Positions 44,589 through 53,889 are shown, numbered from the stretch's first letter. The stretch is 64,000 nt of DNA from Ancylobacter amanitiformis (GCF_030814815.1 NZ_JAUSVR010000004.1:62001-126000); one strand, 5' to 3'. Notes: generated by a model from the letters alone, not told the origin. Translations and numbers: made by a program.

Positions 44589-45019
44589 CAAGGCCCTCGA
44601 CTGACAAAGTCTGCGGCTCACCCCTGCATTTCCGGCGCCCGCCCGCCGCGCGTTGATGGCGCGTGTCGCCCGAAGGTGATCGCCCGCAATGCGCGCGTCC
44701 AAGCCGCGCTTCCGGCCATCCTCCGCTCTGTCGTCGTCGCGCCCGCCCCGGTCCCGTCTGTCGCTTCTCCGGCCTTGAGCCCGCTCATGCCGACAGTCCG
44801 GCGCGCCACTCCCGCCGCGCGCGCAACCGATCTCCGGCGACCGCGTCTTGCCGCATGGGCCGAACCGGCGCCGCGCCGGATCGCCCCGGCACTTCCGCGC
44901 CCATCGCGCAGCCTCCATCCGGCCCGCATCACGAACGCCTGATCGGCTGAGCCTCCGGCGCGCGGGGTTCGTAGAGCTGACGACCCTGCAGCACGCATGG
45001 TCTTCACAGGAGACGTCCC
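44589..45019. other. Gene-free stretch upstream of the fasciclin gene
   Basis: No supported frame; very GC-rich with low-complexity codon patterns on both strands. A ribosome site ACAGGAGA precedes the fasciclin start. Confidence 0.5.
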
Positions 45020-45598
45020 ATGACGCTCAAGCTGACGAACCTCGCCCTGACGGCCATCACATCCGGCCTGCTCATCGCCGCACCGGTCATCGCTGTCCCG
45101 GCCATGGCCGCAACCACCGTGATGGTAGGCGGCGCGTCGATGATGTCGGATGCGAAGATCCCCGAGAATGCCGCCAAGGCCAGCAATCTCAAGACCCTGG
45201 TGGCGGCGCTCAAGGCAGCCGGCCTTGTCGAGACCTTGAACGGGAAGGGGCCCTTCACGGTGTTCGCGCCCACCGATGCCGCCTTCGCCAAGCTGCCCCC
45301 CGGCACGGTGGACAAGCTCGTCCAGCCCGAGATGAAGCCGCAGCTCACGGCGATCCTCACCTATCACGTCGTGCCCGGACGGCTGACGGCCGCCGACCTC
45401 AAGGCGGACGCGATGAAGCACGGCGGCAAGGCCACGCTCAAGACGGTGGAGGGGCAGACGCTCACCGTCGAGGAGAAGATGGGCAAATGGGTGGTGGTCG
45501 ATCAGGCCGGCCACACCGCCACCATCGAGACGCCGGACGTGCTCCAGTCCAACGGCGTCGTGCATGTCATCAACACCGTGCTGATGCCGAAATCCTGA
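45020..45598 (+). CDS. Fasciclin (FAS1) domain-containing exported protein
   Basis: A 192-residue exported protein with a signal peptide (about 1-30, ending AVPAMAA) and one FAS1 domain over roughly residues 55-190: LKTLVAALKAAGLVETLNGK, GPFTVFAPTDAAFAKLP (H1 motif), LTYHVVPGRLTAADL and NGVVHVINTVLMP (H2 motif). FAS1 proteins mediate adhesion to surfaces or partners; bacterial ones are often periplasmic or secreted. An intrinsic terminator follows. Confidence 0.95.
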   Translation: MTLKLTNLALTAITSGLLIAAPVIAVPAMAATTVMVGGASMMSDAKIPENAAKASNLKTLVAALKAAGLVETLNGKGPFTVFAPTDAAFAKLPPGTVDKLVQPEMKPQLTAILTYHVVPGRLTAADLKADAMKHGGKATLKTVEGQTLTVEEKMGKWVVVDQAGHTATIETPDVLQSNGVVHVINTVLMPKS

Positions 45599-45621
45599 GA
45601 CGCCGCGATCGCGACACGACA

Positions 45622-45648
45622 GGGGCCGCCATGCGCGGCCCCTTTTTT
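45622..45648 (+). terminator. Rho-independent terminator after the fasciclin gene
   Basis: Stem GGGGCCGC / GCGGCCCC, loop CATGC, followed by T6, 24 bp after the stop codon. Confidence 0.92.
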
Positions 45649-45824
45649 CCTGCGCAGGGCAGCTCCGCCGGATGGCGCTCCTCCCGCCGATCCCGCAGTC
45701 GCGCGCGGCGGCGCCTCGCGGCGGCGGCTCGCGTCAGCGCGTTTTCCGCGAAAGGTGAACGAGTTTCGCTATCTCAAAACGCTCCAGCGTATGAAACGCG
45801 AGCCCTTTCGGATCGATCACGGCG

Positions 45825-46382
45825 CTAGTAGCGGATAGGCGAGAGGATGATCACGCCCGCCACGGCCAGCACGCAGTAGAGAACGACCACCGCCGATTGC
45901 GCGGCGCGGCCGGGCGCGAGGGCACCCGCGGCGCTCGTCACGGCCAGCAACGCCACGAGCAGCGTTCCCACCGAGCGCAACGGACTGTTCCAGAACCACC
46001 CATTCGCGGCGATGGCGACGCCGTGATAGAGCGCGAGCAGCAGCAGCGCCCAGCGGCCATCCCGGGCGAAGGCCTCGGACGGATTGGTCACATCGGTATC
46101 GGTGGGCACGATGAGCGCCGCCGCGAGAAACAGCAGCATCACCAGCAGCACCAGGAAGCTGAAATCGCCCAGGCTCCAGCCGGGCCGCGTGGCAAGTTCC
46201 GCCAGCGCCCACCAGAACTGCAGGATTTCCCCCAGCACGATGCCCGCCACCGATAGAGGCAGCCAGTCGATGCCACCACGATGGCGCGACTTGAAGGCGA
46301 TGACGAAGCCCGTGAGAAGCCGGGCGATGCCGAGGCCCAGCATGGTCGACAGGACCACGGCGACCCAGTGAAAAATATCCAT
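45825..46382 (-). CDS. Hypothetical membrane protein, 5-6 TM
   Basis: A 185-residue inner-membrane protein with hydrophobic spans at roughly 5-30, 40-60, 72-92, 108-127, 135-152 and 160-180 (for example FHWVAVVLSTMLGLGIARLL at the start and VVLYCVLAVAGVIIL at the end). No signal peptide or enzymatic motif is visible. A His in the first span and Trp-rich loops are seen. Located on the same strand downstream of the MFS gene. Function unknown. Confidence 0.75.
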   Translation of the reverse strand: MDIFHWVAVVLSTMLGLGIARLLTGFVIAFKSRHRGGIDWLPLSVAGIVLGEILQFWWALAELATRPGWSLGDFSFLVLLVMLLFLAAALIVPTDTDVTNPSEAFARDGRWALLLLALYHGVAIAANGWFWNSPLRSVGTLLVALLAVTSAAGALAPGRAAQSAVVVLYCVLAVAGVIILSPIRY

Positions 46383-46496
46383 GGACCTGTTTTGCCGGTA
46401 TTTGCGCTCCGGTGGAAGCGGCGCGTGCCACCAAAGTGGGGCCCATGGACACCTCCCGCCCGCGACTCTCTTGCGCCCGGGGCACCGCGGAGAGGC

Positions 46497-47867
46497 TCAC
46501 CCGCCGCGGTGCGCCCCGGTGCGGCAAGAGTCGGGGCGGGAAGCCCCGGAGCGGCAAGAGTCGGAGCGGGAGGATTCGTTTGGTGCCGGCAGGCCGAGCG
46601 CCAGAATCGCGCCGGCCAGTGCCAGTGCGCCGGTGAGGGCGGCGATGGAAACCCAGCCGCCGTGCTCCCAGAACCAGCCGCCGATGGAGCCGGTGACGCT
46701 CGATCCGATATAGTAGAACAGCAGGTAGAGCGAGGCGGCATGGCCCTTCGACAGGCTGGCGAGCCGCCCGACGGAACTGCTCGTCACCGAATGGCCGATG
46801 AAGAAACCGGTGGCCACCAGCGCGACGCCGCCGGCGATGGCGACCAGCGACGACGCCATGGTGAGCAGCACGCCGGCGAGCATGATGAGGAAGCCGGCCA
46901 GCACAAGCGGCCGGCGGCCGAAGCGGTCGGCCAGGCTGCCGGCCAGCGACGACGAAACGATGCCGAAGCCGAAGGCCAGGAACAACATGCTCACCTGCGT
47001 CTGGCTGAGATGATAGGGCGCGCCGGAGAGGCGGAAGGTGGAATAGTTGAACAGCGTGACGAAGATGCTCGTCAGCAGGAAGCCGATTCCATAGAGCCGC
47101 AGCAGCGCGCGGTTGCGCAGGTGCCCCGCCCAGGCGGAGAGGTGAAAGCTCAGGCTGAAATCGCGCTGCGGCACGAAATTGCGCGGGCGCGGCAGCAGGA
47201 GCAGGAAGCCGACCGCCGAGAGGATGCACAGCACACCCAGCACCGCGAGCGCCGCGCGCCAGGAGGTGAACTCCGTCATCAGGCCCATGCCGACCCGGCC
47301 GATCATCGCGCCAAAGGCGGTGCCGCCGATATAGAGCCCCATCGCCTTGCCGAGATGGCCGGGTTCGATCTCCTCGGCGAGATAGGCCATGGCCACCGCC
47401 GGCACGCCGCCGAGCACGAAGCCTTCCAGCGCGCGCGCCACCAGCAGCCCGTGCCAGCTCGGCGCCAGCGCGGCGGAAAGGTTGAGCAGCGCGGCCAGCA
47501 GCATCGAGCCGAACATCAACCCGCGCCGGCCCAGCATCTGCGAGAAGGCGCCGGCCAGCACGATGGAAAAGGCGAGCAGGCCGGTGGTCAGCGATAGCGC
47601 CAGCGAACTTTCCGCCGGGCTGAGCGAGAAGCTCTGCGCGAAGGCCGGCAGCAGCGGCTGCACGCAATAGATCAGGGAGAAGCTCGCGAATCCGGCGAGG
47701 AACAGCGCCAGCCCGGCACGGCGATAGGCAGCCGTACCGGCACGGATCCAGCCGACAGGCGCGCCCATCACGGGGCCGGGGCGGGCGGTGTCGATCGCGG
47801 GCGCGGGGGAAGGGGCGAGGAGGGCGGGGGCGGCAGTGATTGCGGCAGCTATCGCGGGTGGGCACAT
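46497..47867 (-). CDS. MFS transporter (YnfM/AraJ-like)
   Basis: A 456-residue inner-membrane protein with about 12 spans. Motifs: YCVQPLLPAFAQSFSLSPAE after helix 1, motif A-like FSQMLGRRGLMFGS and LADRFGRRPLVLAG in the second half, plus SSVGRLASLSKGHAASLY. These match the YnfM-type efflux family, which sits next to a divergent LysR regulator as here. The start ATG 47867 is preferred over 47990, whose extra residues overlap the LysR promoter. The C-terminus carries a short tandem repeat (DSCRSGAS / DSCRTGAH) encoded by a 30-bp DNA duplication. Confidence 0.9.
   Translation of the reverse strand: MCPPAIAAAITAAPALLAPSPAPAIDTARPGPVMGAPVGWIRAGTAAYRRAGLALFLAGFASFSLIYCVQPLLPAFAQSFSLSPAESSLALSLTTGLLAFSIVLAGAFSQMLGRRGLMFGSMLLAALLNLSAALAPSWHGLLVARALEGFVLGGVPAVAMAYLAEEIEPGHLGKAMGLYIGGTAFGAMIGRVGMGLMTEFTSWRAALAVLGVLCILSAVGFLLLLPRPRNFVPQRDFSLSFHLSAWAGHLRNRALLRLYGIGFLLTSIFVTLFNYSTFRLSGAPYHLSQTQVSMLFLAFGFGIVSSSLAGSLADRFGRRPLVLAGFLIMLAGVLLTMASSLVAIAGGVALVATGFFIGHSVTSSSVGRLASLSKGHAASLYLLFYYIGSSVTGSIGGWFWEHGGWVSIAALTGALALAGAILALGLPAPNESSRSDSCRSGASRPDSCRTGAHRGG
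46514..46573 (-). repeat. 30-bp direct repeat in the 3' end of the MFS gene
   Basis: Two adjacent 30-bp units (46514-46543 and 46544-46573), 27 of 30 identical, sharing the core GCGGCAAGAGTCGG. Being ten codons long, the duplication keeps frame and adds a ten-residue repeat to the MFS C-terminal tail. Confidence 0.85.
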
Positions 47868-47973
47868 CGGAGGCCATTCCTGTTTCGACAGGGAGATAGC
47901 CACGCCGCCGGCATCCGTCCAATATATGGAAATGACGTTCGCTATCTGCAGAATGTATGGGAGAGGTAGGGAC
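47868..47973. promoter_or_regulatory. Divergent MFS/LysR control region
   Basis: The 106 bp between the start codons is AT-richer than its surroundings and contains TCCAATATATGGA near 47917, a near-palindrome of the T-N11-A type that LysR regulators bind. Probable shared promoter and operator. Confidence 0.5.
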
Positions 47974-48876
47974 ATGGAGCTGCGCCACATCCGCTATTTC
48001 CTGGCCGTGGCGGAGGAGGGCAACTTCACCCGCGCGGCGGCGCGCCTCGGCATCGGCCAGCCGCCGCTCAGTTCGCAGATCAAGGATCTGGAGAGGGAAG
48101 TCGGCGCGCAGCTGTTCCACCGGGTGGCCCACGGGGCCGAACTGACCGAGGCCGGCCGGGCGTTTCGCGCGGGCGTGGCGACGATGCCCGATCAGGCCAC
48201 GGTCGCGATCCGGTCCGCGCGGCGTGCGGCCAGCGGCGAAACCGGCCAGCTCGGCGTCGGCCTCACCGGCACCGCCGCCTTCAACCCGCTGGTGCCGGCG
48301 GCGATCCGCGCGTTCCGCCGCGCCTATCCCGATGTCGAGCTCAGGATCGAGGAGGCCAGTTCCTTCGTGCTGCTCTCCAGCCTGGTGGAAGGGCGGCTGG
48401 ATGTCGCCATTCTGCGTCCGGCCGAATCGGACCCGCAGGACCTGCGCGAGGAGAGCCTCATGGAGGAGCCGCTGGTGGCGGCGCTGCCGGCCAGCCATCC
48501 CGAGGCCCGGGGTGCGGAGCCGCTGGACCTGACGCGGCTGAAGGAGGATCCGCTCATCCTCACGCCGCGCTCTGTCGGCACCAGCCTGCACGATGCCGCG
48601 CTCGCCGCCTGCCGCGCGGTCGGCTTCGAGCCAAGGCTCGGCCAGCCGGCGCCGCAGATCGCCTCCATCCTGTCGCTGGTCGCCGCCGAGTTCGGCGTGT
48701 CGCTGGTGCCCGCCTCGCTCGGGCACCTCAACGTGCCGGGCGTGGCGTTTCGGCCGGTCCGTGCGCCCGAGCCGCGCGTCGGCCTGGTCGTGGCCTATCG
48801 CCGGGACCGCCCGCCGCAACTGGCGCTGAACTTCGCCAGGGCCGCCCGCGCCGTCCGCGCACGAGTGGCCGGCTGA
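47974..48876 (+). CDS. LysR-family transcriptional regulator
   Basis: A 300-residue regulator. The N-terminal wHTH is typical: MELRHIRYFLAVAEEGNFTR, AAARLGIGQPPLSSQIKDLE and VGAQLFHR. The effector domain starts with GQLGVGLTGTAAFNPLVPAA and has the LVEGRLDVAILRP and FGVSLVPASL segments. Divergent from the MFS gene, it most likely controls that exporter and itself. The inducer is unknown. The start at 47974 is the family start. Confidence 0.94.
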   Translation: MELRHIRYFLAVAEEGNFTRAAARLGIGQPPLSSQIKDLEREVGAQLFHRVAHGAELTEAGRAFRAGVATMPDQATVAIRSARRAASGETGQLGVGLTGTAAFNPLVPAAIRAFRRAYPDVELRIEEASSFVLLSSLVEGRLDVAILRPAESDPQDLREESLMEEPLVAALPASHPEARGAEPLDLTRLKEDPLILTPRSVGTSLHDAALAACRAVGFEPRLGQPAPQIASILSLVAAEFGVSLVPASLGHLNVPGVAFRPVRAPEPRVGLVVAYRRDRPPQLALNFARAARAVRARVAG

Positions 48877-48935
48877 TCGAGGCCTGCCGCATCCGGGCTG
48901 GCGCGGGGGCACCCGGCCGCGCTAGGCTGGCCTCC

Positions 48936-49328
48936 ATGCGCGGCATCCATCACATAGCGATCATCTGCTCCGACTACGGGCGCTCGAAACATTTCTATGT
49001 GGATGTGCTGGGCTTTGCCGTGCTGCACGAGGCGTGGCGGGCGGCGCGGTCTTCCTGGAAATGCGACATCGACGCCGGCAATGCGCGGATCGAACTGTTT
49101 TCCTTTCCCGATCCGCCGCCGCGGCCCAGCCGGCCGGAGGCCTGCGGGCTACGCCATCTCGCCTTCGCGGTGTCCGATCTGGCGGCGGAGGCGGAGCGGC
49201 TCGCGCGGCTTGGCGTCGTCGTCGAGCCGATTCGAATCGACCCCTATACCGACCGGCGCTTCACTTTCTTCGCGGATCCCGATGGGCTGCCGCTGGAGCT
49301 CTATGAGGAGCCGGAGGGGGCGGAGTGA
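48936..49328 (+). CDS. VOC family protein (YaeR/GloA2-like)
   Basis: A 130-residue single-domain glyoxalase-fold protein. MRGIHHIAIICSDYGRSKHF gives the first metal-ligand His, LRHLAFAVSDL the third-strand His and LPLELYEEPEGAE the C-terminal Glu. RFTFFADPDGLPLELYE closely matches YaeR (SMU1112c-like) proteins. Substrate unknown. It follows the LysR gene by 59 bp in the same direction. Confidence 0.9.
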   Translation: MRGIHHIAIICSDYGRSKHFYVDVLGFAVLHEAWRAARSSWKCDIDAGNARIELFSFPDPPPRPSRPEACGLRHLAFAVSDLAAEAERLARLGVVVEPIRIDPYTDRRFTFFADPDGLPLELYEEPEGAE

Positions 49329-49522
49329 CCGCGCGGGGAGGATTCGCGCGCTTTGGAGGCCCGCGCCAGACTGTGGCCACCCGAGGTGTCGGCGGCGATG
49401 CGGTTGAGCCTGCTCAACGCAAACATCGCTGCCGGGCGTATCGGTGTTCATCGGTGACGACGCGAAACATCATGTCGCGCGAGGCGACTTAACAAGACCG
49501 GCCTTCGCGCAGGAGTGGTCCG

Positions 49523-51208
49523 ATGAAGCTGGCCTTGCCATTCTTCAAGGGTTTCGCCGGCTTCCGCATGAGCTGGGCCGGACGCGACGTGATGGCGGGG
49601 CTGGCCATTGCCGCCGTCGCCATTCCCAGCGCCGTCGCCTATCCCGCCATTGCCGGCCTGCCGCCGGAAGTGGGCGTCTATTCCAGCATTTTCTCGCTGC
49701 TCGGCTATGCCCTGCTGGGGCCCTCGCACCGGCTGGTGGTGGGCCCGGACGCGGCGACCATGACCGTTCTGGCCGCCGTGCTCGCCTCCATCCTCGCGCA
49801 GGATCCCGGCCTCGACCGGGTCGCGACCGCCGCGCTGCTCGCCCTGTGCGTCGGGGGGATGTGCCTCATCGCCGGTCGGCTGCGGCTCGGCGAGATTGCC
49901 GCCTTCCTCTCGCGGCCGATTCTCATCGGCTTCATCAGCGGCATTTCCATATCCATCATGGTCGGGCAGATCGGCCGCTTCACCGGGCTCGCCATCGCGT
50001 CCGATGGGCTCGTCGCGCCGATCCTCGAACTCGTGGGCAAGGCCGGCGATGTACATTGGCCATCCGTCGCGCTGGGTGGCGCGTTGCTGGCGCTGACCTT
50101 GCTGCTGGAGCGGCTGAAATCGCCGGTTCCAGGACCGCTGGTCGTGGTGACGGTGGCGATGGCGGGGTCGGCCCTGTTCGATTTCGCCGGGCTCGGGATC
50201 AAGGTCGTGGGTAGCCTGCCGCAATCCCTGCCGGCCTTTTCCGTCCCCGTGCCCGCTGCCGTGCCGCTTCAGCAACTGCTGCTGGGCGCGGGCGCGTTGT
50301 GGCTCGTGAGCTTCAGTTCCGGGCTGGTGGCGGCGCGCAGCTTCGGCGCGCGGGGCGGCTTCGCCGTGGATGCCAATGAGGAGTTGCGCGGCCTCGGTGG
50401 CGCCAATCTCGTCACCGGCGTGTTCAGCGGCTTTCCGGTGACGGTGTCGGATTCGCGCACCGCCGTGAACCTGTCGGTCGGCGGGCGCAGCCAGCTGGCC
50501 GGCGTGGTGGCGGCCGTGGCGCTGGCGAGCCTTCTGGTCTTCCTCAACGATGCGCTCAGCCTACTGCCGGCGCCCGCGCTGGGGGCGATCCTCGTCGCGG
50601 CGTCCATCGGGCTGATCGACCTCAAGAGCCTGCGGGAGCTTTGGCATATCAGCCGCATGGAATTCGCGTTCGCGCTCATCGGCATGTGGGGCGCGGTGAG
50701 CCTGGGCGTGCTCAACGGCGTCATCGTCGCCGTCTCGGCCACGCTGCTCTATGTGCTGCTGAAGGAAATGCGCCCACGCGACGCGCTGCTCGGGCGGCTG
50801 CCCGGCCGTTCCGGCTTCTACAAGCTGCACCGCTTTCCCGAGGCGCGGCCGGTGCCGGGGCTCACGCTGTGCCTCATCCAGGGGAGCCTGCTGTTCTTCA
50901 ACGTCGATTATGTCCGCGAGCGGCTGGAGCAGTTGATCGCCGAAATGCCCGCCGATGCAAGCTGGCTGGTGCTGGATGCGAGCGCCGTGGTGCAGCTCGA
51001 TTCGACAGCGGCGGCGATGCTGGACGACGTGCGGGCGAAGGCGGCCGGGCGCGGCGTCGCCTTCGGTCTGGCCGAGCTGAATTATGCGCCGCGCCAGTTG
51101 CTGGAACGCGCGGGCGTGCTGGGCCGCATCGGCGCGGACATGGTGTTCGAGGATCTGGAGGAGGCGGCCAGCGCTTTTGCCGCCCGGCAGGCGGCCGGCG
51201 CGTCCTGA
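49523..51208 (+). CDS. SulP family anion permease with STAS domain
   Basis: A 561-residue inner-membrane transporter. Residues about 1-420 hold 12-14 hydrophobic spans with the SulP signature region (AAVAIPSAVAYPAIAGLPPE), GPDAATMTVLAA and SFSSGLVAARSFGARGG; FPVTVSDSRTAVNLSVGGRS is the substrate-site motif. The C-terminal STAS domain (about 440-555) contains the helix start LDASAVVQLDSTAAAMLDDV typical of anti-sigma antagonist folds. Transport of sulfate, bicarbonate or C4-dicarboxylates is possible; the substrate cannot be assigned. No carbonic anhydrase gene is adjacent. Confidence 0.93.
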   Translation: MKLALPFFKGFAGFRMSWAGRDVMAGLAIAAVAIPSAVAYPAIAGLPPEVGVYSSIFSLLGYALLGPSHRLVVGPDAATMTVLAAVLASILAQDPGLDRVATAALLALCVGGMCLIAGRLRLGEIAAFLSRPILIGFISGISISIMVGQIGRFTGLAIASDGLVAPILELVGKAGDVHWPSVALGGALLALTLLLERLKSPVPGPLVVVTVAMAGSALFDFAGLGIKVVGSLPQSLPAFSVPVPAAVPLQQLLLGAGALWLVSFSSGLVAARSFGARGGFAVDANEELRGLGGANLVTGVFSGFPVTVSDSRTAVNLSVGGRSQLAGVVAAVALASLLVFLNDALSLLPAPALGAILVAASIGLIDLKSLRELWHISRMEFAFALIGMWGAVSLGVLNGVIVAVSATLLYVLLKEMRPRDALLGRLPGRSGFYKLHRFPEARPVPGLTLCLIQGSLLFFNVDYVRERLEQLIAEMPADASWLVLDASAVVQLDSTAAAMLDDVRAKAAGRGVAFGLAELNYAPRQLLERAGVLGRIGADMVFEDLEEAASAFAARQAAGAS

Positions 51209-51338
51209 CACAAACGCCGGAGCGCTGGCTCGGGACCGTCTGTCACGAAAGCCGCATTGGCGGCCGGAATGTGCCTGTTATGGTCTCGACCGACTGCGTT
51301 GTTACGTGGCGCAAGGTGTTGATATTAGCGCCGAATAT

Positions 51339-51415
51339 TGGCGACCGCGGCTGGGCTCGAACCAGCGACCTGCCGCTTAGAAGGCGGCTGCTCTATCCAG
51401 CTGAGCTACGCGGCC
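51339..51415 (-). tRNA. tRNA-Arg(TCT)
   Basis: A 77-nt tRNA with encoded CCA. On the minus strand acceptor GGCCGCG pairs with CGCGGTC (one G-T), the anticodon loop is CTTCTAA (anticodon TCT) and the T-arm GGTTCGAGCCC is intact. Reads AGA/AGG, rare codons in this GC-rich genome. Confidence 0.95.
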
Positions 51416-51472
51416 CAAAAACGCGCCGCGCGGCACGCGGCACGACCTGTCGACGAAGGATGACCCGGTCGC

Positions 51473-51778
51473 TCAGTGGGTCCACTGACCCAGGCGGCGG
51501 AAGCTGAAATTGTCGGAATAGGCGATACGGCGGCGCACCGGCTCATTGGGCTCCTGCACCTGGTAGGCGATGCCGTGCCGCTCGGCATAGGCGATCGCTT
51601 CTTCCTTGGTCTCGAAGCGCAGGCGAAGCTGGCTCTTCATGTCCGACGAACTGGTATAGCCCATCAGCGGCTCGACCTGACGCGGCGCCTCGGGCTCATA
51701 GTCGAGCATCCAGAGCTTGGTCTTGGCCGTGCCGGATTGCATGGCGTTGCGGGTCGGCTTGTAAATGCGTGCAACCAT
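51473..51778 (-). CDS. NADH dehydrogenase accessory subunit, NDUFS4-like (ETC complex I subunit)
   Basis: A 101-residue protein related to mitochondrial NDUFS4, an accessory subunit of complex I on the peripheral arm. MVARIYKPTRNAMQSGTAKT at the start, WMLDYEPEAPRQVEPLMGYT (in parts: WMLDYEPE and VEPLMGYTSS), FETKEEAIAYAERHGIAYQV and SFRRLGQWTH at the end are diagnostic. Encoded away from the nuo operon, as usual in alphaproteobacteria. Sits between tRNA-Arg and tRNA-Pro on the same strand. Confidence 0.95.
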   Translation of the reverse strand: MVARIYKPTRNAMQSGTAKTKLWMLDYEPEAPRQVEPLMGYTSSSDMKSQLRLRFETKEEAIAYAERHGIAYQVQEPNEPVRRRIAYSDNFSFRRLGQWTH

Positions 51779-52151
51779 TCAACTCGCTCCCTTGCCCGGC
51801 GCGCTGGCGGCCTCGCCTTGCGGATGGCCGAGGCTCGGCACGCCGCGTGCCGCGAGCCCCTGAAAACCCTTACACCCGATCCGGCGGCGGCCCAGACGGC
51901 GACCTGAGGATTGCTTAAGACGAGGGTCGCGTTCTGGCAAGCGGGCATCGCGCGCATCGGGCGTTGGGCGCGCGCAAAGCGGCGGGTCGTCCAATGCTCG
52001 CAGGGAAAACCGGCTCATAGGGGAAACCGGGCCCGCAGGGGAAACCCGTTTGCCACAGACGGGCTTCCGGCGGTCGGCCGGGCCGGGCGGGGCGCCATTT
52101 TCATGATGGGGCCGCGCCGCGCGCAACTCGTCGGTTCGGCCATCAGGTGGG
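51779..52151. other. Gene-free stretch between the NDUFS4-like gene and tRNA-Pro
   Basis: No supported reading frame; frames that cross it run through the tRNA gene. It contains several copies of GGGAAACC-like short motifs around 52010-52050. Confidence 0.5.
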
Positions 52152-52228
52152 TGGTCGGGGCAGCAGGATTCGAACCTGCGACCTGAAGTTCCCAAAACTC
52201 CCGCGCTACCGGACTGCGCTATGCCCCG
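52152..52228 (-). tRNA. tRNA-Pro(TGG)
   Basis: A 77-nt tRNA with encoded CCA. Minus-strand acceptor CGGGGCA pairs with TGCCCCG, the anticodon loop TTTGGGA carries anticodon TGG, and the T-arm GGTTCGAATCC is present. Confidence 0.96.
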
Positions 52229-52337
52229 AAACCCGAACATGTGCCAAGCACATATCAAGCGGCATCGCATCCGCCGCGTGCCGCGTCAAGCCGCGGTTGA
52301 CGGGCGGCGGTCAGCTGACAGCGGTTACAGGGCCACG

Positions 52338-52889
52338 CTACTTTGGCGCGAAGAGGTTGTGCACGACCTGATCGCCGACCGCGAGGCCGCGCGCCTTCGC
52401 CGTGCCGCCCGCCAGTTCCAGCACCGCCTTGACCGAACCGCCGGACTCGATGGTTTGCGTGGAAAGCGGCGTGGTGTTCTCGGCAATGCTGGCGATCCGC
52501 CCATCGGCGCGGATGAACACCATGTCGAGCGGGATATAGGTGTTCTTCATCCACATGTAGATCGGCTGCTCGACGCCGAAATCGAACAGCATGCCGGCAT
52601 TCGGCGCCAGTTCCGTGCGGTACATCAGCCCCTTGGCGCGCTCCGCCGGAGTGCTCGCCATTTCGACGGTGAAGGCGACCGGGCCGTTCTTCGTCTGGAT
52701 CGTCAGCGGCTCGAATACCGCGCTGGCGGCCGGGAGGATGAGGAGCACCAGCGCGAAAATGAACGCCAGCACGCCCATCATCCACGCCGGCAATGACGGC
52801 CGGGCAACGGGCGGCATGCTGATCGAGGCGGGCAGGGGCGAGGCAAGGACCGCCGGGCAAGGCACGGCCGGAGAAGCAGAAGAACTCAT
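52338..52889 (-). CDS. DUF192 domain-containing protein, membrane-anchored or exported
   Basis: 183 residues. A hydrophobic span at about 37-58 (MMGVLAFIFALVLLILPAAS) acts as signal or anchor. The DUF192 domain follows with FTVEMASTPAERAKGLMYRT, MLFDFGVEQPIYMWMKNTYI (in parts: MLFDFGVEQP and YMWMKNTYIPLDMVF) and GLAVGDQVVHNLF. The family, structurally known but functionally undefined, is often next to cold-shock genes in Rhizobiales, as here where the double CSD gene lies 151 bp upstream on the same strand. Confidence 0.92.
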   Translation of the reverse strand: MSSSASPAVPCPAVLASPLPASISMPPVARPSLPAWMMGVLAFIFALVLLILPAASAVFEPLTIQTKNGPVAFTVEMASTPAERAKGLMYRTELAPNAGMLFDFGVEQPIYMWMKNTYIPLDMVFIRADGRIASIAENTTPLSTQTIESGGSVKAVLELAGGTAKARGLAVGDQVVHNLFAPK

Positions 52890-53040
52890 ATGGAACCGGG
52901 CGCCGGGCGCCTTCCCTTGATGCTATGGAGCCCAAAGCCGCCTTGCCTCGCGCGGGCTCACCCGGCGGGACAAAGCTCTGGCCGCGAGGGCTCAAGTCCG
53001 GTGGCGATGGCCGGCACGCTTGAGCCGACCGAATTATGCG

Positions 53041-53643
53041 CTAGTGCGAGGAGGGCGTCGAGGCCCCGTCGGGCCGCACCTCGGCGGCCATCAGCCCCTT
53101 GGGGCCGGGCCCGAAGCGCACCAGTACCATCTGGCCAGGGCGCAGCTCGGTGAGGCCGTGGCGCCGCAGCGTCTCCATATGGACGAAAATGTCCTCGGTG
53201 CCCTCGCCGCGCGACAGGAAGCCGAAGCCGCGCAGGCGGTTGAACCACTTGACCCAGGCGCGCTCGAAGCCGCCGACCGGCTGCACCGTGACATGGGTGC
53301 GCGCCTGCGGCAGCTGGCTGTGATGCAGGGCGGTGGAGGCGTCCATCGAAATCACGCGCAGCGCCTGAAAGCCGCGATCGCGGGCCACCACTTCGCACAC
53401 GACGCGCGCGCCTTCCTGCGCCGTGGTGAAGCCGCCGCGCCGCAGGCAGGTGACATGCAGCAGAACGTCGCCGCCGCCATTGTCCGGCACCACGAAACCA
53501 TAGCCCTTGGAAAGGTCGAACCATTTGATGGTGCCGGCGATCTGGACGAGCGGACCCTCGCCTGTGCCGGTGGCATCCGCCTCGTCTTCAAGCGAACGAC
53601 GCTCGCCTGCACCATGTCGTGGCAGCGTACCATCCGACACCAT
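53041..53643 (-). CDS. Double cold-shock-domain protein
   Basis: About 200 residues from ATG 53643 (MVSDGTLPRHGAG); the in-frame start at 53694 adds 17 residues without support. Two CSDs: the first (about 35-105) with IKWFDLSKGYGFVVPDNGG and VLLHVTCL, the second (about 130-195) with VKWFNRLRGFGFLSRGEG and IFVHMETL. RNP1/RNP2 aromatic residues are kept in both. Tandem-CSD proteins of this length are typical of Hyphomicrobiales and precede DUF192 genes, as here; likely RNA chaperone or translation modulator. Confidence 0.93.
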   Translation of the reverse strand: MVSDGTLPRHGAGERRSLEDEADATGTGEGPLVQIAGTIKWFDLSKGYGFVVPDNGGGDVLLHVTCLRRGGFTTAQEGARVVCEVVARDRGFQALRVISMDASTALHHSQLPQARTHVTVQPVGGFERAWVKWFNRLRGFGFLSRGEGTEDIFVHMETLRRHGLTELRPGQMVLVRFGPGPKGLMAAEVRPDGASTPSSH

Positions 53644-53889
53644 CGGCCACTTACCCCCGCGAACGCCAGGCACCGCTATCCAGCCGGCGCCCATGCTGCC
53701 AGCGCCCGTCCTGCCAGCGTTTCATGATTCTATTCCCGCAAAGCATAGCACCCGAAGACGCCACGAAAACACCCAAATTGATTCGGCCGGCGTACGGCAG
53801 TTGCGTCAAGTGGCTTCCCGGCATCAGGTGGGGACAGGGGCAGGGGGAGCCTCGCGGTGCCCTGCATCACGCGTCATCGGCACGCGCCC

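Noticed and set aside
45817-48912. 1031-codon open frame antisense to LysR and out of frame with the MFS and membrane genes
   Set aside because: It crosses three well supported genes and their promoters and shows no domain.
51779-52270. 163-codon minus-strand frame across tRNA-Pro
   Set aside because: It reads straight through the tRNA gene and has no protein-like features.
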